Shown in pieces: positions 44,009-52,966 of a stretch of 64,000 bases of DNA (position 1 is its first letter; the number at the start of each line of letters is the position of its first letter). A program made the position numbers and the translations under genes. The notes under the pieces are model-generated. The model did not search any database. It saw only the letters and a list, made by a program, of their open reading frames with translations, and was not told the origin of the DNA. Source of the DNA: Aliiroseovarius zhejiangensis (GTDB lineage: Bacteria; Pseudomonadota; Alphaproteobacteria; Rhodobacterales; Rhodobacteraceae); assembly GCF_014656375.1 (NCBI RefSeq), contig NZ_BNCH01000009.1, positions 44,792 through 108,791 on the forward strand, in the 5' to 3' direction.

Positions 44009-44844
44009 CCGCCCAGGTCGCTTCGATCGTCCTCTCAGCCGCGTTTCTGCACGCGCTGTGGAACGCGTTGGTGAAAGGGGCGGGGGATCGGGTGATCATG
44101 CTGGGCATGATAGCCTTGGGTCATGTGGCTTTTGCCCTGACCTTCATCGGTTTCGTGCCCGTCCCGGACCCGTCAGCATGGCCTTTCATGGTCGCATCCA
44201 TCGCGATCCACTGGCTGTATTTCTACCTGCTGAACGTCGCATACCGGTTGGGCGACCTGAGCTTCATCTATCCCGTGGCGCGCGGTTTCGCGCCGGTTCT
44301 TGTCGCCCTTGGCGCGCAATTCTGGGTGGGTGAGTCGTTGCCCATTCAGGCATGGATCGGCGTCTTCAGTGTTTCGGCAGGGATCATGTTTCTGGCGCAG
44401 GGTGCGTTTGGAGCCACCATGTCCAGAAACGCACTGTTGGCCGCCTTGGCGATCGGTGCCACGGTCGTGGCCTATACACTGGTCGACGGGCTTGGCGTGC
44501 GAGCCTCGGGTCACGCGCTGCGCTATATCGGTTGGCTGTTCCTGTCGAAAATACTGATCGTACTGTTTCTGTTTCCCGGCCGGATGGACCGTCTGCGCGC
44601 GCAATCGCCGCGAACACTTCTGATCGGGTTCATGGGGGGTGTCGTGTCCGGCACTGCCTATGCGCTGGTCCTTTATGCCAAGACCATCGCGCCGCTTGGC
44701 ATCGTGTCGGCGTTGCGGGAAACGTCGGTCATCTTCGCCGCCCTGATTGGTGTGATTTGGTTTGGCGAGGGCCCGCGGGCACGGCGGCTTTTGTCGGCCG
44801 TCGCCGTCGGGGCCGGGATCATTTGCATCGGATTGGGCCGCTGA
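44005..44844 (+). CDS. EamA/DMT-family transporter linked to the phosphonate operon
   Basis: 279 residues with about ten hydrophobic helices in two EamA halves (FLHALWNALVKGAGDRVIML, LGDLSFIYPVARGFAPVLVA and GIVSALRETSVIFAALIGVI). The ATG overlaps the PbfA-like stop (ATGA), so the two are co-translated. It may export a surplus product such as an amino acid or phosphonate, or import a substrate; the family is too broad to say. It converges with a dehydrogenase gene 9 bp away. Confidence 0.82.
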   Translation: MTAQVASIVLSAAFLHALWNALVKGAGDRVIMLGMIALGHVAFALTFIGFVPVPDPSAWPFMVASIAIHWLYFYLLNVAYRLGDLSFIYPVARGFAPVLVALGAQFWVGESLPIQAWIGVFSVSAGIMFLAQGAFGATMSRNALLAALAIGATVVAYTLVDGLGVRASGHALRYIGWLFLSKILIVLFLFPGRMDRLRAQSPRTLLIGFMGGVVSGTAYALVLYAKTIAPLGIVSALRETSVIFAALIGVIWFGEGPRARRLLSAVAVGAGIICIGLGR

Positions 44845-44852
44845 TCTGCGCC

Positions 44853-45866
44853 CTAATCGGTGAATGCCACACCTTTGACCTGAGCTCTCAAACGTGGGTC
44901 GTGGGATTTGACCAAGACATCGCGCCCCTCCAGCACCTCGAAACAGCGTTCCAGCGTTTCATCTTCCAATCGCTGCATCGCGTCCTCGGTATAGAAGGTC
45001 AGATGCGGAGACAGGATCACGTTCGGGTGGTCAAACAATTCACTCATCGGGTGGCCGGTGCGGGTCAGGGGTTCCTGACTGAACACGTCCAGCCCGGCGC
45101 CTGCGATCCAGCCTTCGCGGATCGCGCGGACAAGGGCCGACTCGTCCACAATCGCGCCGCGCGAGACATTGATCAGGAAGGCGGATGGCTTCATCGCCTG
45201 CAATTCCGCCTCGCCAATCATACCGCGCGTGTCGTCATTCAGGACCGCGTGGATGGTGACGAAATCGCTTTGCGCCATTAGGTCGTGCAGGTGTTCCACC
45301 TTGGTGACTCCCAGAGCGGCCATTTCCTCGGCGGATGTATGCGGGCTGTAGGCGATGACATTCGCGCGAAATCCCAGTCCGGCCATCCGCGCCATGCTGC
45401 GCCCGATCTTGCCCAGCCCGATGATGCCCACGGTCTTGCCCGCAATGTCTGATCCCAACCATGTCGGTTCAGGCCAGGCCCAACCCTCAGCCGTCATATG
45501 CGTGTTCAGCGCGGTCAGTTTCTTGGCCAGCGCGATCAAAAGGGCAAAGGCTCCTTCTGCCACTGTTTCTTCCGCATATTCCGGCACGTTGACCACAGGC
45601 ACGCCTGCTTCAATGGCGGCGGGAATGTCGATGGCGTCAATCCCGACACCGTATTTGACGATGCCTTTCAGTCGGGGTGCGTTGTCAATCACTCGCCGGG
45701 TGATGGGGGTATAGCACATCAGGATCAGATCGGCTTCGTGTGTGGCATCAAGCAGATCCTCCTCGCTCACCCCGTCCGGCAGCAGCACCAGATCGTGTCC
45801 GGCAGACACCAGTGCGGCGTCGAGTTTCGGGGTCCGAAGTTCGCAATCCGTGCGCACGATTTTCAT
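44853..45866 (-). CDS. D-2-hydroxyacid dehydrogenase family protein
   Basis: 337 residues. The NAD motif is GKTVGIIGLGKIGRSMARMA, and the catalytic Arg, Glu and His are in LINVSRGAIVDE, FSQEPL and LSPHLTFYTEDAM. The family reduces 2-oxoacids to D-hydroxyacids, or is used in phosphoglycerate and phosphite oxidation. The ATG at 45866 has no strong ribosome-binding site; an in-frame ATG at 45902 is possible. It is convergent with the phosphonate genes, and a link with them is not shown. Confidence 0.85.
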   Translation of the reverse strand: MKIVRTDCELRTPKLDAALVSAGHDLVLLPDGVSEEDLLDATHEADLILMCYTPITRRVIDNAPRLKGIVKYGVGIDAIDIPAAIEAGVPVVNVPEYAEETVAEGAFALLIALAKKLTALNTHMTAEGWAWPEPTWLGSDIAGKTVGIIGLGKIGRSMARMAGLGFRANVIAYSPHTSAEEMAALGVTKVEHLHDLMAQSDFVTIHAVLNDDTRGMIGEAELQAMKPSAFLINVSRGAIVDESALVRAIREGWIAGAGLDVFSQEPLTRTGHPMSELFDHPNVILSPHLTFYTEDAMQRLEDETLERCFEVLEGRDVLVKSHDPRLRAQVKGVAFTD

Positions 45867-46042
45867 GGTGTGTCCGATCTGTGGGTGTCCGATGTGTTGC
45901 AAGCCTTGCCGAAACCTAGGTCCGATCCGTGTGGGATGCCAATGTTATCGTGTTGGCTTTGTCCGGGCGCAGGGGTGTTGCATCCTTCATGCGGTGGTCA
46001 CACACTGTGCGGGAAACGCGCAAACCCTGAAAGGAAAACGTC

Positions 46043-46267
46043 ATGTCATCCTGGCTTCCCTCGTTGATCACCGAAACACCGGAACAAGGCTATGAACTGG
46101 CCGTCAAGCTGTCGCGCGTTGCGGTCAAGATGACCCAACCCGATGATGATGCCCGCAGCCGGATGCGCCCAGAATACGCCGAGGACGCGGACGCGCTGAT
46201 CGCGGTCAGCCAGGTGGTCGCCACCCATTTTGCCACCGTCGCGGCGGCCAACAGTTACTGGCGCTGA
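46043..46267 (+). CDS. small hypothetical protein
   Basis: 74 residues: MSSWLPSLITETPEQGYELA, a helical middle (VKLSRVAVKMTQPDDDAR) and a C-terminal helix (ALIAVSQVVATHFATVAAAN). AAAGGAAAA before the ATG is a good ribosome-binding site. It is probably a soluble helical protein. No family is recognised. It converges with dnaE2 35 bp away, so it does not share the SOS promoter. Confidence 0.6.
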   Translation: MSSWLPSLITETPEQGYELAVKLSRVAVKMTQPDDDARSRMRPEYAEDADALIAVSQVVATHFATVAAANSYWR

Positions 46268-46301
46268 TCGAAGCTCGCGGCCCGCAGACCCGCCGCCCGG
46301 T

Positions 46302-49300
46302 TCAGTGAAAATCCCGGCTGGGAAACAGACGCTTTGCCTGTTCGCGCGGGTGGCGGGCGCTGGGCGCGGTGCGGTTTGCGCGCGGTGCGTCATCGGTGTT
46401 GGGCTGGGTGATGCCAATGGCCTCGTCCAGCGGGTGGCCCAGTTCGGACAGCTTGTGTGACAGGTCGGTGATCTTCTGGGCAATCAGATGCACCACGATC
46501 CCTTCGCGTTGCAGATAACCTTCCACCCGCAACAGCCGCCCGCCCATCACGCTGCGCCGGAACTGCTCATAAACCTTCGGCCAGACCACCACATTGCTGA
46601 CCCCCGTTTCATCTTCCAGCGTCAGGAAAATCACCCCTGATGCGGTGCCGGGGCGCTGGCGGGTGATCACCAGCCCGCAGACCGCATAGCGGCCAGGTGG
46701 CACCTTGTGCAGCGCGGCGTGGGGGGTCAGGCCGCCCATCGCGGGGCGCAGAAGCTCCATTGGATGGGCGCGCAGGGTCAGACGGGTCGAGACATAGTCT
46801 TCCACGACCTCTTCGCCCAGATGCATGACGGGCAAGGTCACGTCGGGTTCGCGGATGCCTTCGCCGTCGATCGGGTCGTTGAACAGCGGCAGAGGAGTCT
46901 GCCCCCGGATGGCCCGGACCTGCCACAGCGCCTCGCGCCGGGTCAGGCCCATATCGGCAAAGGCATCCGCCTCGGCCAGCCGTTCCAGCACCGAGGGGCG
47001 CAGCCCCGCCCGCAGCCACAGGCTTTCCGGGTCGCGATAGCCGTTGCCACGGGCGGCGGTGATCCAGGTTGCGTCCTCTTCCTTGAACCCTTTGATCTGG
47101 CGAAACCCAAGGCGCAGCGCCAGCGTGCCATCGGCGCGGTGTTCCAGCGTGTTGTCCCAGTGGCTGCTGTTGACGCAGATCGGGCGCAGTTCGACCTTAT
47201 GTTCGCGGGCGTCGCGCACAATCTGGGCCGGGGCATAGAACCCCATCGGCTGCGCATTCAGCAGCGCGCAGGCAAACACCGCCGGGTGGTGGCATTTCAG
47301 CCAGGCCGAGACATAGGCCAGCATGGCAAAGGCCGCCGCGTGGCTTTCCGGGAACCCGTAATCGGCGAAGCCTTCGATCTGGGAAAAGCAGCGTTCGGCC
47401 ACGTCAAGCGAATAGCCCTTGGCCTGCATCCCCGCGATGAACTTGTCGCGATGCGCCCCGATCGTGCCCATGCGCCGGAACGAGGCCAGCGAGCGGCGAA
47501 GCTGGTCGGCCTCTTCCGCCGTATAGCCTGCCCCGACCACCGAGATCTGCAAGGCCTGTTCCTGAAACAGCGGCACGCCAAGGGTGCGGCGCGTGACCTC
47601 TTCCAGTTCGGGGCCGAAGGGTTCGGGCTTTTCCAACCCCTGCCGCCGCCGGATATAGGGTTGCACCATCCCGCCCTGGATCGGGCCGGGGCGCACGATG
47701 GCAACCTCGATCACAAGGTCATAGAAGGTGCGGGGCTTCATACGGGGCAGGAAATTCATCTGCGCCCGGCTTTCCACCTGAAACACGCCGACCGCATCCG
47801 CCGCGCACAGCATGTCATAGGTGGCCGTGTCCTCTTGCGGGACGGTTGCGATGGTCAGCGGTTTGTGTTCGTGCCGCTCCAGCAGCTCGAACGCCTTGCG
47901 AATGCAACTGAGCATCCCAAGCCCAAGGATGTCGATCTTCAGGATCCCCAGCGCGTCGATGTCGTCTTTGTCCCATTCGATGATGGTGCGGTCCTCCATC
48001 GCCGCGTTTTCGATCGGGCACAGCGCATCAAGGCGGCCCTTGGTGATGACGAACCCGCCGACATGCTGGCTCAGGTGCCGGGGAAAGCCGATGACCTCGC
48101 CGATCAGGCGGATCGTCTGCATCAGGCGGCGGTCTTCGGGGTCAAGACCCAGTTCGCGCAGGCGGTCAAGATCGACACCGCCATTGCTCATCCCCCAGAT
48201 TTGGCCCGACAGGCTGGCGGTCACGTCCTGGCTCAGCCCCATCACCTTGCCGACTTCGCGGATCGCGGCGCGGGACCGGAAATGGATCACCGTGGCGCAC
48301 AGCCCGGCCCGTTCGCGGCCATATTTCTCATAGATGTGCTGAATGACCTCTTCGCGGCGTTCATGTTCGAAATCCACGTCGATATCCGGCGGCTCGCCGC
48401 GATGTTTCGACACGAAGCGTTCGAACACCATGGCGATCTGGTCGGGGCTGACATCGGTGATGCCCAGCAGATAGCACAGGACCGAATTGGCCGCCGAGCC
48501 GCGCCCCTGACACAGAATGCCCTGTGATCGGGCAAATTGCACGATGTCATGCACGGTCAGGAAATAGGCGGCGAACCCCAGGGTGTCGACCACGGCCAGC
48601 TCTTTTTGCATGAGCCGCACGGCCTTGTCCGGGGGACCGTCGGGATAGCGCCGCGTCAGCCCGTCTTGCGCCAGCTGCTCCAGCCGGGCCTGCGGGGCTT
48701 CCGCGCCGCCGATCTCGTCCGGGTATTCATAAGACAGCTCGCCCAGGTCGAAGCTGCACCTGTCGGCGATCTCCAGTGTGCGGCGCAATGCGCCCGGATG
48801 GTTGCGAAAAAGCCGCGCCATGTCAGCCTGCCCTTTCAGCCGCCGTTCGGCGTTGGGCAGGGCCCGCGTGCCGATCTTGTCGATGGTGATATGTTCACGC
48901 ATGCAGGTCAGCACATCGGCCAGTTGCCGGCGGCTGGCCTGATGCATCAGCACATCGCCCACCGCCACCATCGGCGCCGAGGTTTTCTGGGCCAGCCGCG
49001 CACAGGCATCCAGATAGGCCTGATCGCTGCCGTCATAGCGGGGGGCGGCGCCCAGAAAGACATGATTGGGAAACTGCCGCCGCATTCTTTGGATGTCGCG
49101 CGCGGCGGTCTTCAGCCCCGCCTGTGGCAGGGCGATCAGGATCATGCCCCGGCACCCGTTCAGCATATCCTGCAAATCCAGATGGCACTGGCCCTTTTCG
49201 GCGCGGCGCTTGCCCAGGGTCAGCAGCCGGGTCAGCCGTTCATAGGCGGCCCGGTCACGGGGCAGTGCCACCCAGTCCGTCGTGCTGTCGCGCAGGACCA

Positions 49301-49643
49301 GACGGCAGCCGACGATCAGTTTCGGCAAATGCGGCGTGTCGGGTTTGACGATGGGTTGGGGATCGCCGATTTCCTGCCGCGAACACGAATCGATCCGGTG
49401 CTGCGACCGGATGTCGACCGCCTGTTCGGCCTCGCGCCGAAGCTGTTTCAGGGCGCTCCAGGCCCGCACCACACCGGCCAGCGAATTGCGGTCGGTGATC
49501 GCGATGGCGGCCAGCCCCAGCCCTGCGGCCCGCGTGATCAGCTCTTCCGGGTGCGATGCTCCGGTCAGGAAGGTGAAATTCGTGGTGACGCACAGCTCGG
49601 CATAGCCCAGCCGGTCGGTATATGGGATCGGGGGGGCGGTCAT
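46302..49643 (-). CDS. dnaE2: error-prone DNA polymerase III alpha subunit
   Basis: 1113 residues. The PHP domain begins YAELCVTTNFTFLTGASHPE, and the polymerase core includes GRGSAANSVLCYLLGITDVS and the catalytic PDIDVDFEHERREEV. The C terminus has an OB-type domain (GLVITRQRPGTASGVIFLTL, EGYLQREGIVVHLIAQKI). It copies past DNA damage as part of the ImuA-ImuB-DnaE2 mutasome. The ATG at 49643 overlaps the imuB stop (ATGA); a longer reading from 49697 would lie within imuB. No beta-clamp motif was judged. Confidence 0.95.
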   Translation of the reverse strand: MTAPPIPYTDRLGYAELCVTTNFTFLTGASHPEELITRAAGLGLAAIAITDRNSLAGVVRAWSALKQLRREAEQAVDIRSQHRIDSCSRQEIGDPQPIVKPDTPHLPKLIVGCRLVLRDSTTDWVALPRDRAAYERLTRLLTLGKRRAEKGQCHLDLQDMLNGCRGMILIALPQAGLKTAARDIQRMRRQFPNHVFLGAAPRYDGSDQAYLDACARLAQKTSAPMVAVGDVLMHQASRRQLADVLTCMREHITIDKIGTRALPNAERRLKGQADMARLFRNHPGALRRTLEIADRCSFDLGELSYEYPDEIGGAEAPQARLEQLAQDGLTRRYPDGPPDKAVRLMQKELAVVDTLGFAAYFLTVHDIVQFARSQGILCQGRGSAANSVLCYLLGITDVSPDQIAMVFERFVSKHRGEPPDIDVDFEHERREEVIQHIYEKYGRERAGLCATVIHFRSRAAIREVGKVMGLSQDVTASLSGQIWGMSNGGVDLDRLRELGLDPEDRRLMQTIRLIGEVIGFPRHLSQHVGGFVITKGRLDALCPIENAAMEDRTIIEWDKDDIDALGILKIDILGLGMLSCIRKAFELLERHEHKPLTIATVPQEDTATYDMLCAADAVGVFQVESRAQMNFLPRMKPRTFYDLVIEVAIVRPGPIQGGMVQPYIRRRQGLEKPEPFGPELEEVTRRTLGVPLFQEQALQISVVGAGYTAEEADQLRRSLASFRRMGTIGAHRDKFIAGMQAKGYSLDVAERCFSQIEGFADYGFPESHAAAFAMLAYVSAWLKCHHPAVFACALLNAQPMGFYAPAQIVRDAREHKVELRPICVNSSHWDNTLEHRADGTLALRLGFRQIKGFKEEDATWITAARGNGYRDPESLWLRAGLRPSVLERLAEADAFADMGLTRREALWQVRAIRGQTPLPLFNDPIDGEGIREPDVTLPVMHLGEEVVEDYVSTRLTLRAHPMELLRPAMGGLTPHAALHKVPPGRYAVCGLVITRQRPGTASGVIFLTLEDETGVSNVVVWPKVYEQFRRSVMGGRLLRVEGYLQREGIVVHLIAQKITDLSHKLSELGHPLDEAIGITQPNTDDAPRANRTAPSARHPREQAKRLFPSRDFH

Positions 49644-51118
49644 GCGAATTCCCCCTGCACGAACCACCCCGGAGCCTGCGGGGTGAAGAACAGCCACAAA
49701 CGCCGCCCCTGCGTGGTCTCGACCCGCCAGTAATCGCGCAGGCCGGACCGCCAGTTGTCATCCTCAAGCCACCATTCGGGGGCGATGCGTTCCGGCCCCG
49801 CCGCGCGGCCTGTGGTCAGCGACATGCGGCGCCAGCGGAACCGGGCTGGCGGCTGCGGCCCCGTTCCTGCAATCGGTTCCGGCGGAAACAGGCAGAGCGG
49901 GCGTGGACGCGGGCGGCTCCACCCCCGTTCGGGATCGGAATAGGCGGCGGGGGCGATGATGAAGCTGCGTTCGGGAATATGGCTGTCGGCGGGCAGGAAC
50001 CGGTGGATGTTCTCAAGCCCGATCCGGGTGCCAAGCCGGGACACCAGATCGTCAAGCTGATCCTTGTCGCGGTGGGCGGCATGGCTGATCTGTTGCACCG
50101 GCAGGGGGTCGACCTGTGTGGCTTCAAGCCGCAACTGGTCGATGCCGAAGCCTGCCTCTACCTCGGCCAGACCGCGTTCAAACAGCGGCAGGATGCGGTG
50201 CGGATCACGCAGAGGGCGGGCCAGCCGCAATTCGACCTGCTGATGATCCTGATCCAACCGGCGCAGGGTCACGCAAAGCTGTCGCGCGCCGACCTCGTGC
50301 GTTTTCATCTTGCCGCAAAGCTGGTCCAGCAGGCGGCGGGTGCCTTCCATCACGTCCGCCAGAAGGCCGATGGGCTCGGGCAAGGTCATGCGCACGCCGT
50401 AATGTGGTGGGTCGGGCAGGGGTGAGATGTCTTCGGGCTGGGCACCCAGCGCCTGATCCAGCCGCATCAGCAGGCCGGGGCCGAAGCGGCGGGCCAGCGG
50501 CGCCCGCCTGGCCGCAGCAAGATCACCGATAGAGCGGATCCCCAACCGTTGCAGCGCGACCGAGGTGTCATCGTCAAGCCGCAGCGCCGCCACCGGCAGC
50601 TTTGCCAGCGCCGTCAGCGCCTCGCCGATCGGGGCCACGCCCTCGCCGTGTCGCGCCAGTGCCCAGGCCGCGCCGCGCGTGTCGGCCAGCCCCGCCTGCA
50701 CCGTGAATCCGGCCCGGGTCAGCCGGTCGCGCAGATCTGCCATAAGGGCGTCCTCGCCGCCCAGCAGATGCGCCGATCCGGTGATGTTCAGAACCAGCCC
50801 GTCGTCCCCCTCCAGCCCGACCCAGGGGCAGTAACGCGTGGCCCAGCGGCGCAGGATGTGCAGAAACCGCCGATCGCCGTCGGGTGTCGCAGGGCGGCTG
50901 TGCAACCCGGGGCAGAACGCGCGTGCATCCGCGTAAGACATGCCGCGATGCAGCCCGCTTTGCTCGGCTTCGCGGTTCAGGCAGTAAAGCCGGTTTGCGT
51001 TGCTGTGCTTGAAGGTCAGGGCAAAGGGGCCATCCACCGGGCGCAGCCTGAGAGCCCGGTCACTTGCCAGCCGGGGGAACCATAATGACACGACGCGACG
51101 TGGCATCCCATCGAACAT
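49640..51118 (-). CDS. imuB: DNA polymerase Y-family protein ImuB
   Basis: 492 residues of the Y-polymerase fold. The first motif reads VVSLWFPRLASDRALR, lacking the Asp that holds metal in true Y polymerases, as expected for ImuB, which is a scaffold rather than an enzyme. The HhH-like TSVALQRLGIRSIGDLAAAR and the little-finger domain follow, then a C-terminal tail with KRxRP-type SRPRPRPLCLF. It links DnaE2, ImuA and the beta clamp. It overlaps imuA by 59 nt and dnaE2 by 4 nt. Confidence 0.92.
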   Translation of the reverse strand: MFDGMPRRVVSLWFPRLASDRALRLRPVDGPFALTFKHSNANRLYCLNREAEQSGLHRGMSYADARAFCPGLHSRPATPDGDRRFLHILRRWATRYCPWVGLEGDDGLVLNITGSAHLLGGEDALMADLRDRLTRAGFTVQAGLADTRGAAWALARHGEGVAPIGEALTALAKLPVAALRLDDDTSVALQRLGIRSIGDLAAARRAPLARRFGPGLLMRLDQALGAQPEDISPLPDPPHYGVRMTLPEPIGLLADVMEGTRRLLDQLCGKMKTHEVGARQLCVTLRRLDQDHQQVELRLARPLRDPHRILPLFERGLAEVEAGFGIDQLRLEATQVDPLPVQQISHAAHRDKDQLDDLVSRLGTRIGLENIHRFLPADSHIPERSFIIAPAAYSDPERGWSRPRPRPLCLFPPEPIAGTGPQPPARFRWRRMSLTTGRAAGPERIAPEWWLEDDNWRSGLRDYWRVETTQGRRLWLFFTPQAPGWFVQGEFA

Positions 51119-51614
51119 CCCAGACTCCCAATGTTCCTGATTTGTTCTTAATAAGTTCCCAACGCTGAAGAGTCGAGTCCACCGGGTCGAAAACGGGTGT
51201 GCATTTCCATCGCGTTTCGGCGGCGTTGCTGCCCATGCCGTCCGGGATGACGGCCAGCCCGGTGGCTTTTCCTTCCTTGGCGGCCAGTTGCAGGCGCCGT
51301 CCTTCGGTCAGCCCGAAAGGCTTGCCAATCTCCATCACCACAAGGGGGGCAGCGCCGGATCGCAGCGCCTCTTCCGCGGTGGCCAGAACGTCGATCTGGT
51401 CTTTGGTGTTGCAGATCAGAAGGTCCGCGGGGTCGATAAAATCCAACAGCCCAACGGGATGCAACAGGTCCGGTTTCCACCCTTCGCGCACCCACAGGAC
51501 GGGGCCACCAAGGCGGGTGGCCAACGCCAGCGCGAACACGAGCGCCCCGGCCCCGCAAACTTCGTGCGTTCGGGACGGCTTTGGGGGGAAGAAAGGAACG
51601 GTCTGATGCGTCAT
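51060..51614 (-). CDS. imuA: ImuA, RecA-like SOS mutagenesis protein
   Basis: 184 residues, at the short end of the family. VCGAGALVFALALATRLGGP (where RecA has the ATP-binding loop) is degenerate, and VLWVREGWKPDLLHPVGLLD and FGLTEGRRLQLAAKEGKA follow. The product is the first member of the mutasome. The ATG at 51614 is followed upstream by 110 bp to a LexA box. The order imuA-imuB-dnaE2 with overlapping ends is the classic alphaproteobacterial SOS cassette. Confidence 0.88.
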   Translation of the reverse strand: MTHQTVPFFPPKPSRTHEVCGAGALVFALALATRLGGPVLWVREGWKPDLLHPVGLLDFIDPADLLICNTKDQIDVLATAEEALRSGAAPLVVMEIGKPFGLTEGRRLQLAAKEGKATGLAVIPDGMGSNAAETRWKCTPVFDPVDSTLQRWELIKNKSGTLGVWDVRWDATSRRVIMVPPAGK

Positions 51615-51723
51615 GTGTCCGCGGGCAGGGTTGTGAACGGGGCAAGGGCCGACCCGACGAGGCAGGGCCAGCCAATCTGAATGTCCCGATTATGCGGCGG
51701 ATGCAAGATGACGCAAGGGCCGT

Positions 51724-51738
51724 GTTCAACGAATGTTC
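51724..51738 (-). promoter_or_regulatory. LexA (SOS) box of the imuA-imuB-dnaE2 operon
   Basis: GTTC-AACGAAT-GTTC on the plus strand, GAAC-N7-GAAC on the transcribed strand, is the alphaproteobacterial LexA site. On the minus strand TTGCGT, a 16-nt spacer and CATAAT form a plausible promoter just downstream. The box overlaps the stop codon of the upstream antiporter gene. Confidence 0.85.
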
Positions 51739-52906
51739 AGGGTGCGTCTTGCCCCGTGCGATCAACCCGGCGAAGGGTTGCAAGCGTGGCCAGCGGGCCA
51801 GCGATTTCGAAAAACACCGTGGCGGATATGGTCAGCGTCATGATGGTCGCCGCCCAGTCCGGGAAGGTTTCGGCGGCAACCAGCGCCATGCCGACGGCCA
51901 CCCCCGCCTGCGGCAGAAGGGCAGGGCCATAGGCATGCATCTGCGCGCGCGGCACCCCGCCGATCCGTGCCCCGATGGCCCCGCTGACAAGCCGGGCGGC
52001 GATGCGCAGGCCGACATAGGCCAGGCTGATCCAGCCAAGCGCCCACACGGCGTCCAGTTCAAGCGATGCGCCCGCAAGCAGGAAGAACAGCAGCATGAAG
52101 GGCCATTCGATATACTCGATCTCGTGAAAGGCGTGTTCGTGGTGGCGTGCAAGATTTGCGATCATCGCACCTGCGGCCATCCCGGCCACCAGGAACGAGA
52201 CCTCAAGCCAGATCGCAAGCCCGGCGGTCAGCAGCACGACGCCGATGGCCTCGGTCTGAAGTGGTTCGCCCTGTTTCAGCCGCCCGGTCAGAAGGGCGGC
52301 GGGGATACCGATGCCAAGACCCAGCAAGATACCGCCACCGATGTCGCGCCCGGCGCCCAGAAGCGGCGCGGCCCAGCCGCCGGTTTGATCGACGAGGGCA
52401 AGGCAAAGACTGAACATCAGAAGCCCCCACACATCGTCTATGGCCACGATACCGGCAAGGGTTTCGGTAAACCCGTTGCGCAGGCCCGACTGGCGGATGA
52501 CGTCCGAAATGGCGGCCGGGTCGGTCGCCGTCGCAATCGCCCCAAGCAGCAGGGCAAGTTCGGGGCTGACCCCGAAAAGGGTCAGGCCGCCCCAGACGAT
52601 CGCGGTCGTGCCAAGGACGATGCTCAGCGAGATGGCCGAGATCGCCCGGCCATGGCGCGCCAGATTATCGCGTGTCAGCTCTCCACCCAGCAAGAAAGCG
52701 ACCATGGTCAGGGCGACGACCGAGATCGGATCAAACAGGTCGGTGACCGATGCTGGCAGAAGGTCCAGACAGGAAGGCCCGACCAGAAGCCCCAGCAGCA
52801 ACAGCATGGTGACCCGTGGCAACCGGGTCAGGTGGCCGATCTTATCCGCCAGCAGACTGCCAAGAAAAAGCACCCCAAGCGTGATCAAGAGCAGCGCCTG
52901 ATCCAT
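51737..52906 (-). CDS. CPA2-type cation:proton antiporter
   Basis: 389 residues with about twelve hydrophobic helices. The transport core has ATATDPAAISDVI near residue 130 and IVAIDDVWGLLMF near 155, the acidic pair of the Na/H exchanger fold. No RCK/TrkA domain is attached, so it is shorter than KefB/C. It opens a run of sodium-related genes (Nqr complex, CPA1 antiporter), so sodium export is the likely role; potassium is possible. Confidence 0.85.
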   Translation of the reverse strand: MDQALLLITLGVLFLGSLLADKIGHLTRLPRVTMLLLLGLLVGPSCLDLLPASVTDLFDPISVVALTMVAFLLGGELTRDNLARHGRAISAISLSIVLGTTAIVWGGLTLFGVSPELALLLGAIATATDPAAISDVIRQSGLRNGFTETLAGIVAIDDVWGLLMFSLCLALVDQTGGWAAPLLGAGRDIGGGILLGLGIGIPAALLTGRLKQGEPLQTEAIGVVLLTAGLAIWLEVSFLVAGMAAGAMIANLARHHEHAFHEIEYIEWPFMLLFFLLAGASLELDAVWALGWISLAYVGLRIAARLVSGAIGARIGGVPRAQMHAYGPALLPQAGVAVGMALVAAETFPDWAATIMTLTISATVFFEIAGPLATLATLRRVDRTGQDAP

Positions 52907-52937
52907 GTCGGACAGTTCCCGGGTCTAATGGTGCCGA

Positions 52938-52957
52938 CAGCCCGGCGAACCGGGCTG
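52938..52957 (-). terminator. hairpin after the pentaheme cytochrome gene
   Basis: On the minus strand CAGCCCGG-TTCG-CCGGGCTG is a perfect 8-bp stem with a tetraloop, 10 bp after the cytochrome stop. No T run follows, so it may be a weak terminator or 3' stabiliser ahead of the antiporter gene. Confidence 0.6.
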
Positions 52958-52966
52958 CCCGGGCGA

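Noticed and set aside
46707..48527. A 606-codon open frame on the plus strand
   Set aside because: It is antisense to dnaE2, whose catalytic motifs are clear; the composition (many Gln, His, Arg) is that of a GC-rich shadow.
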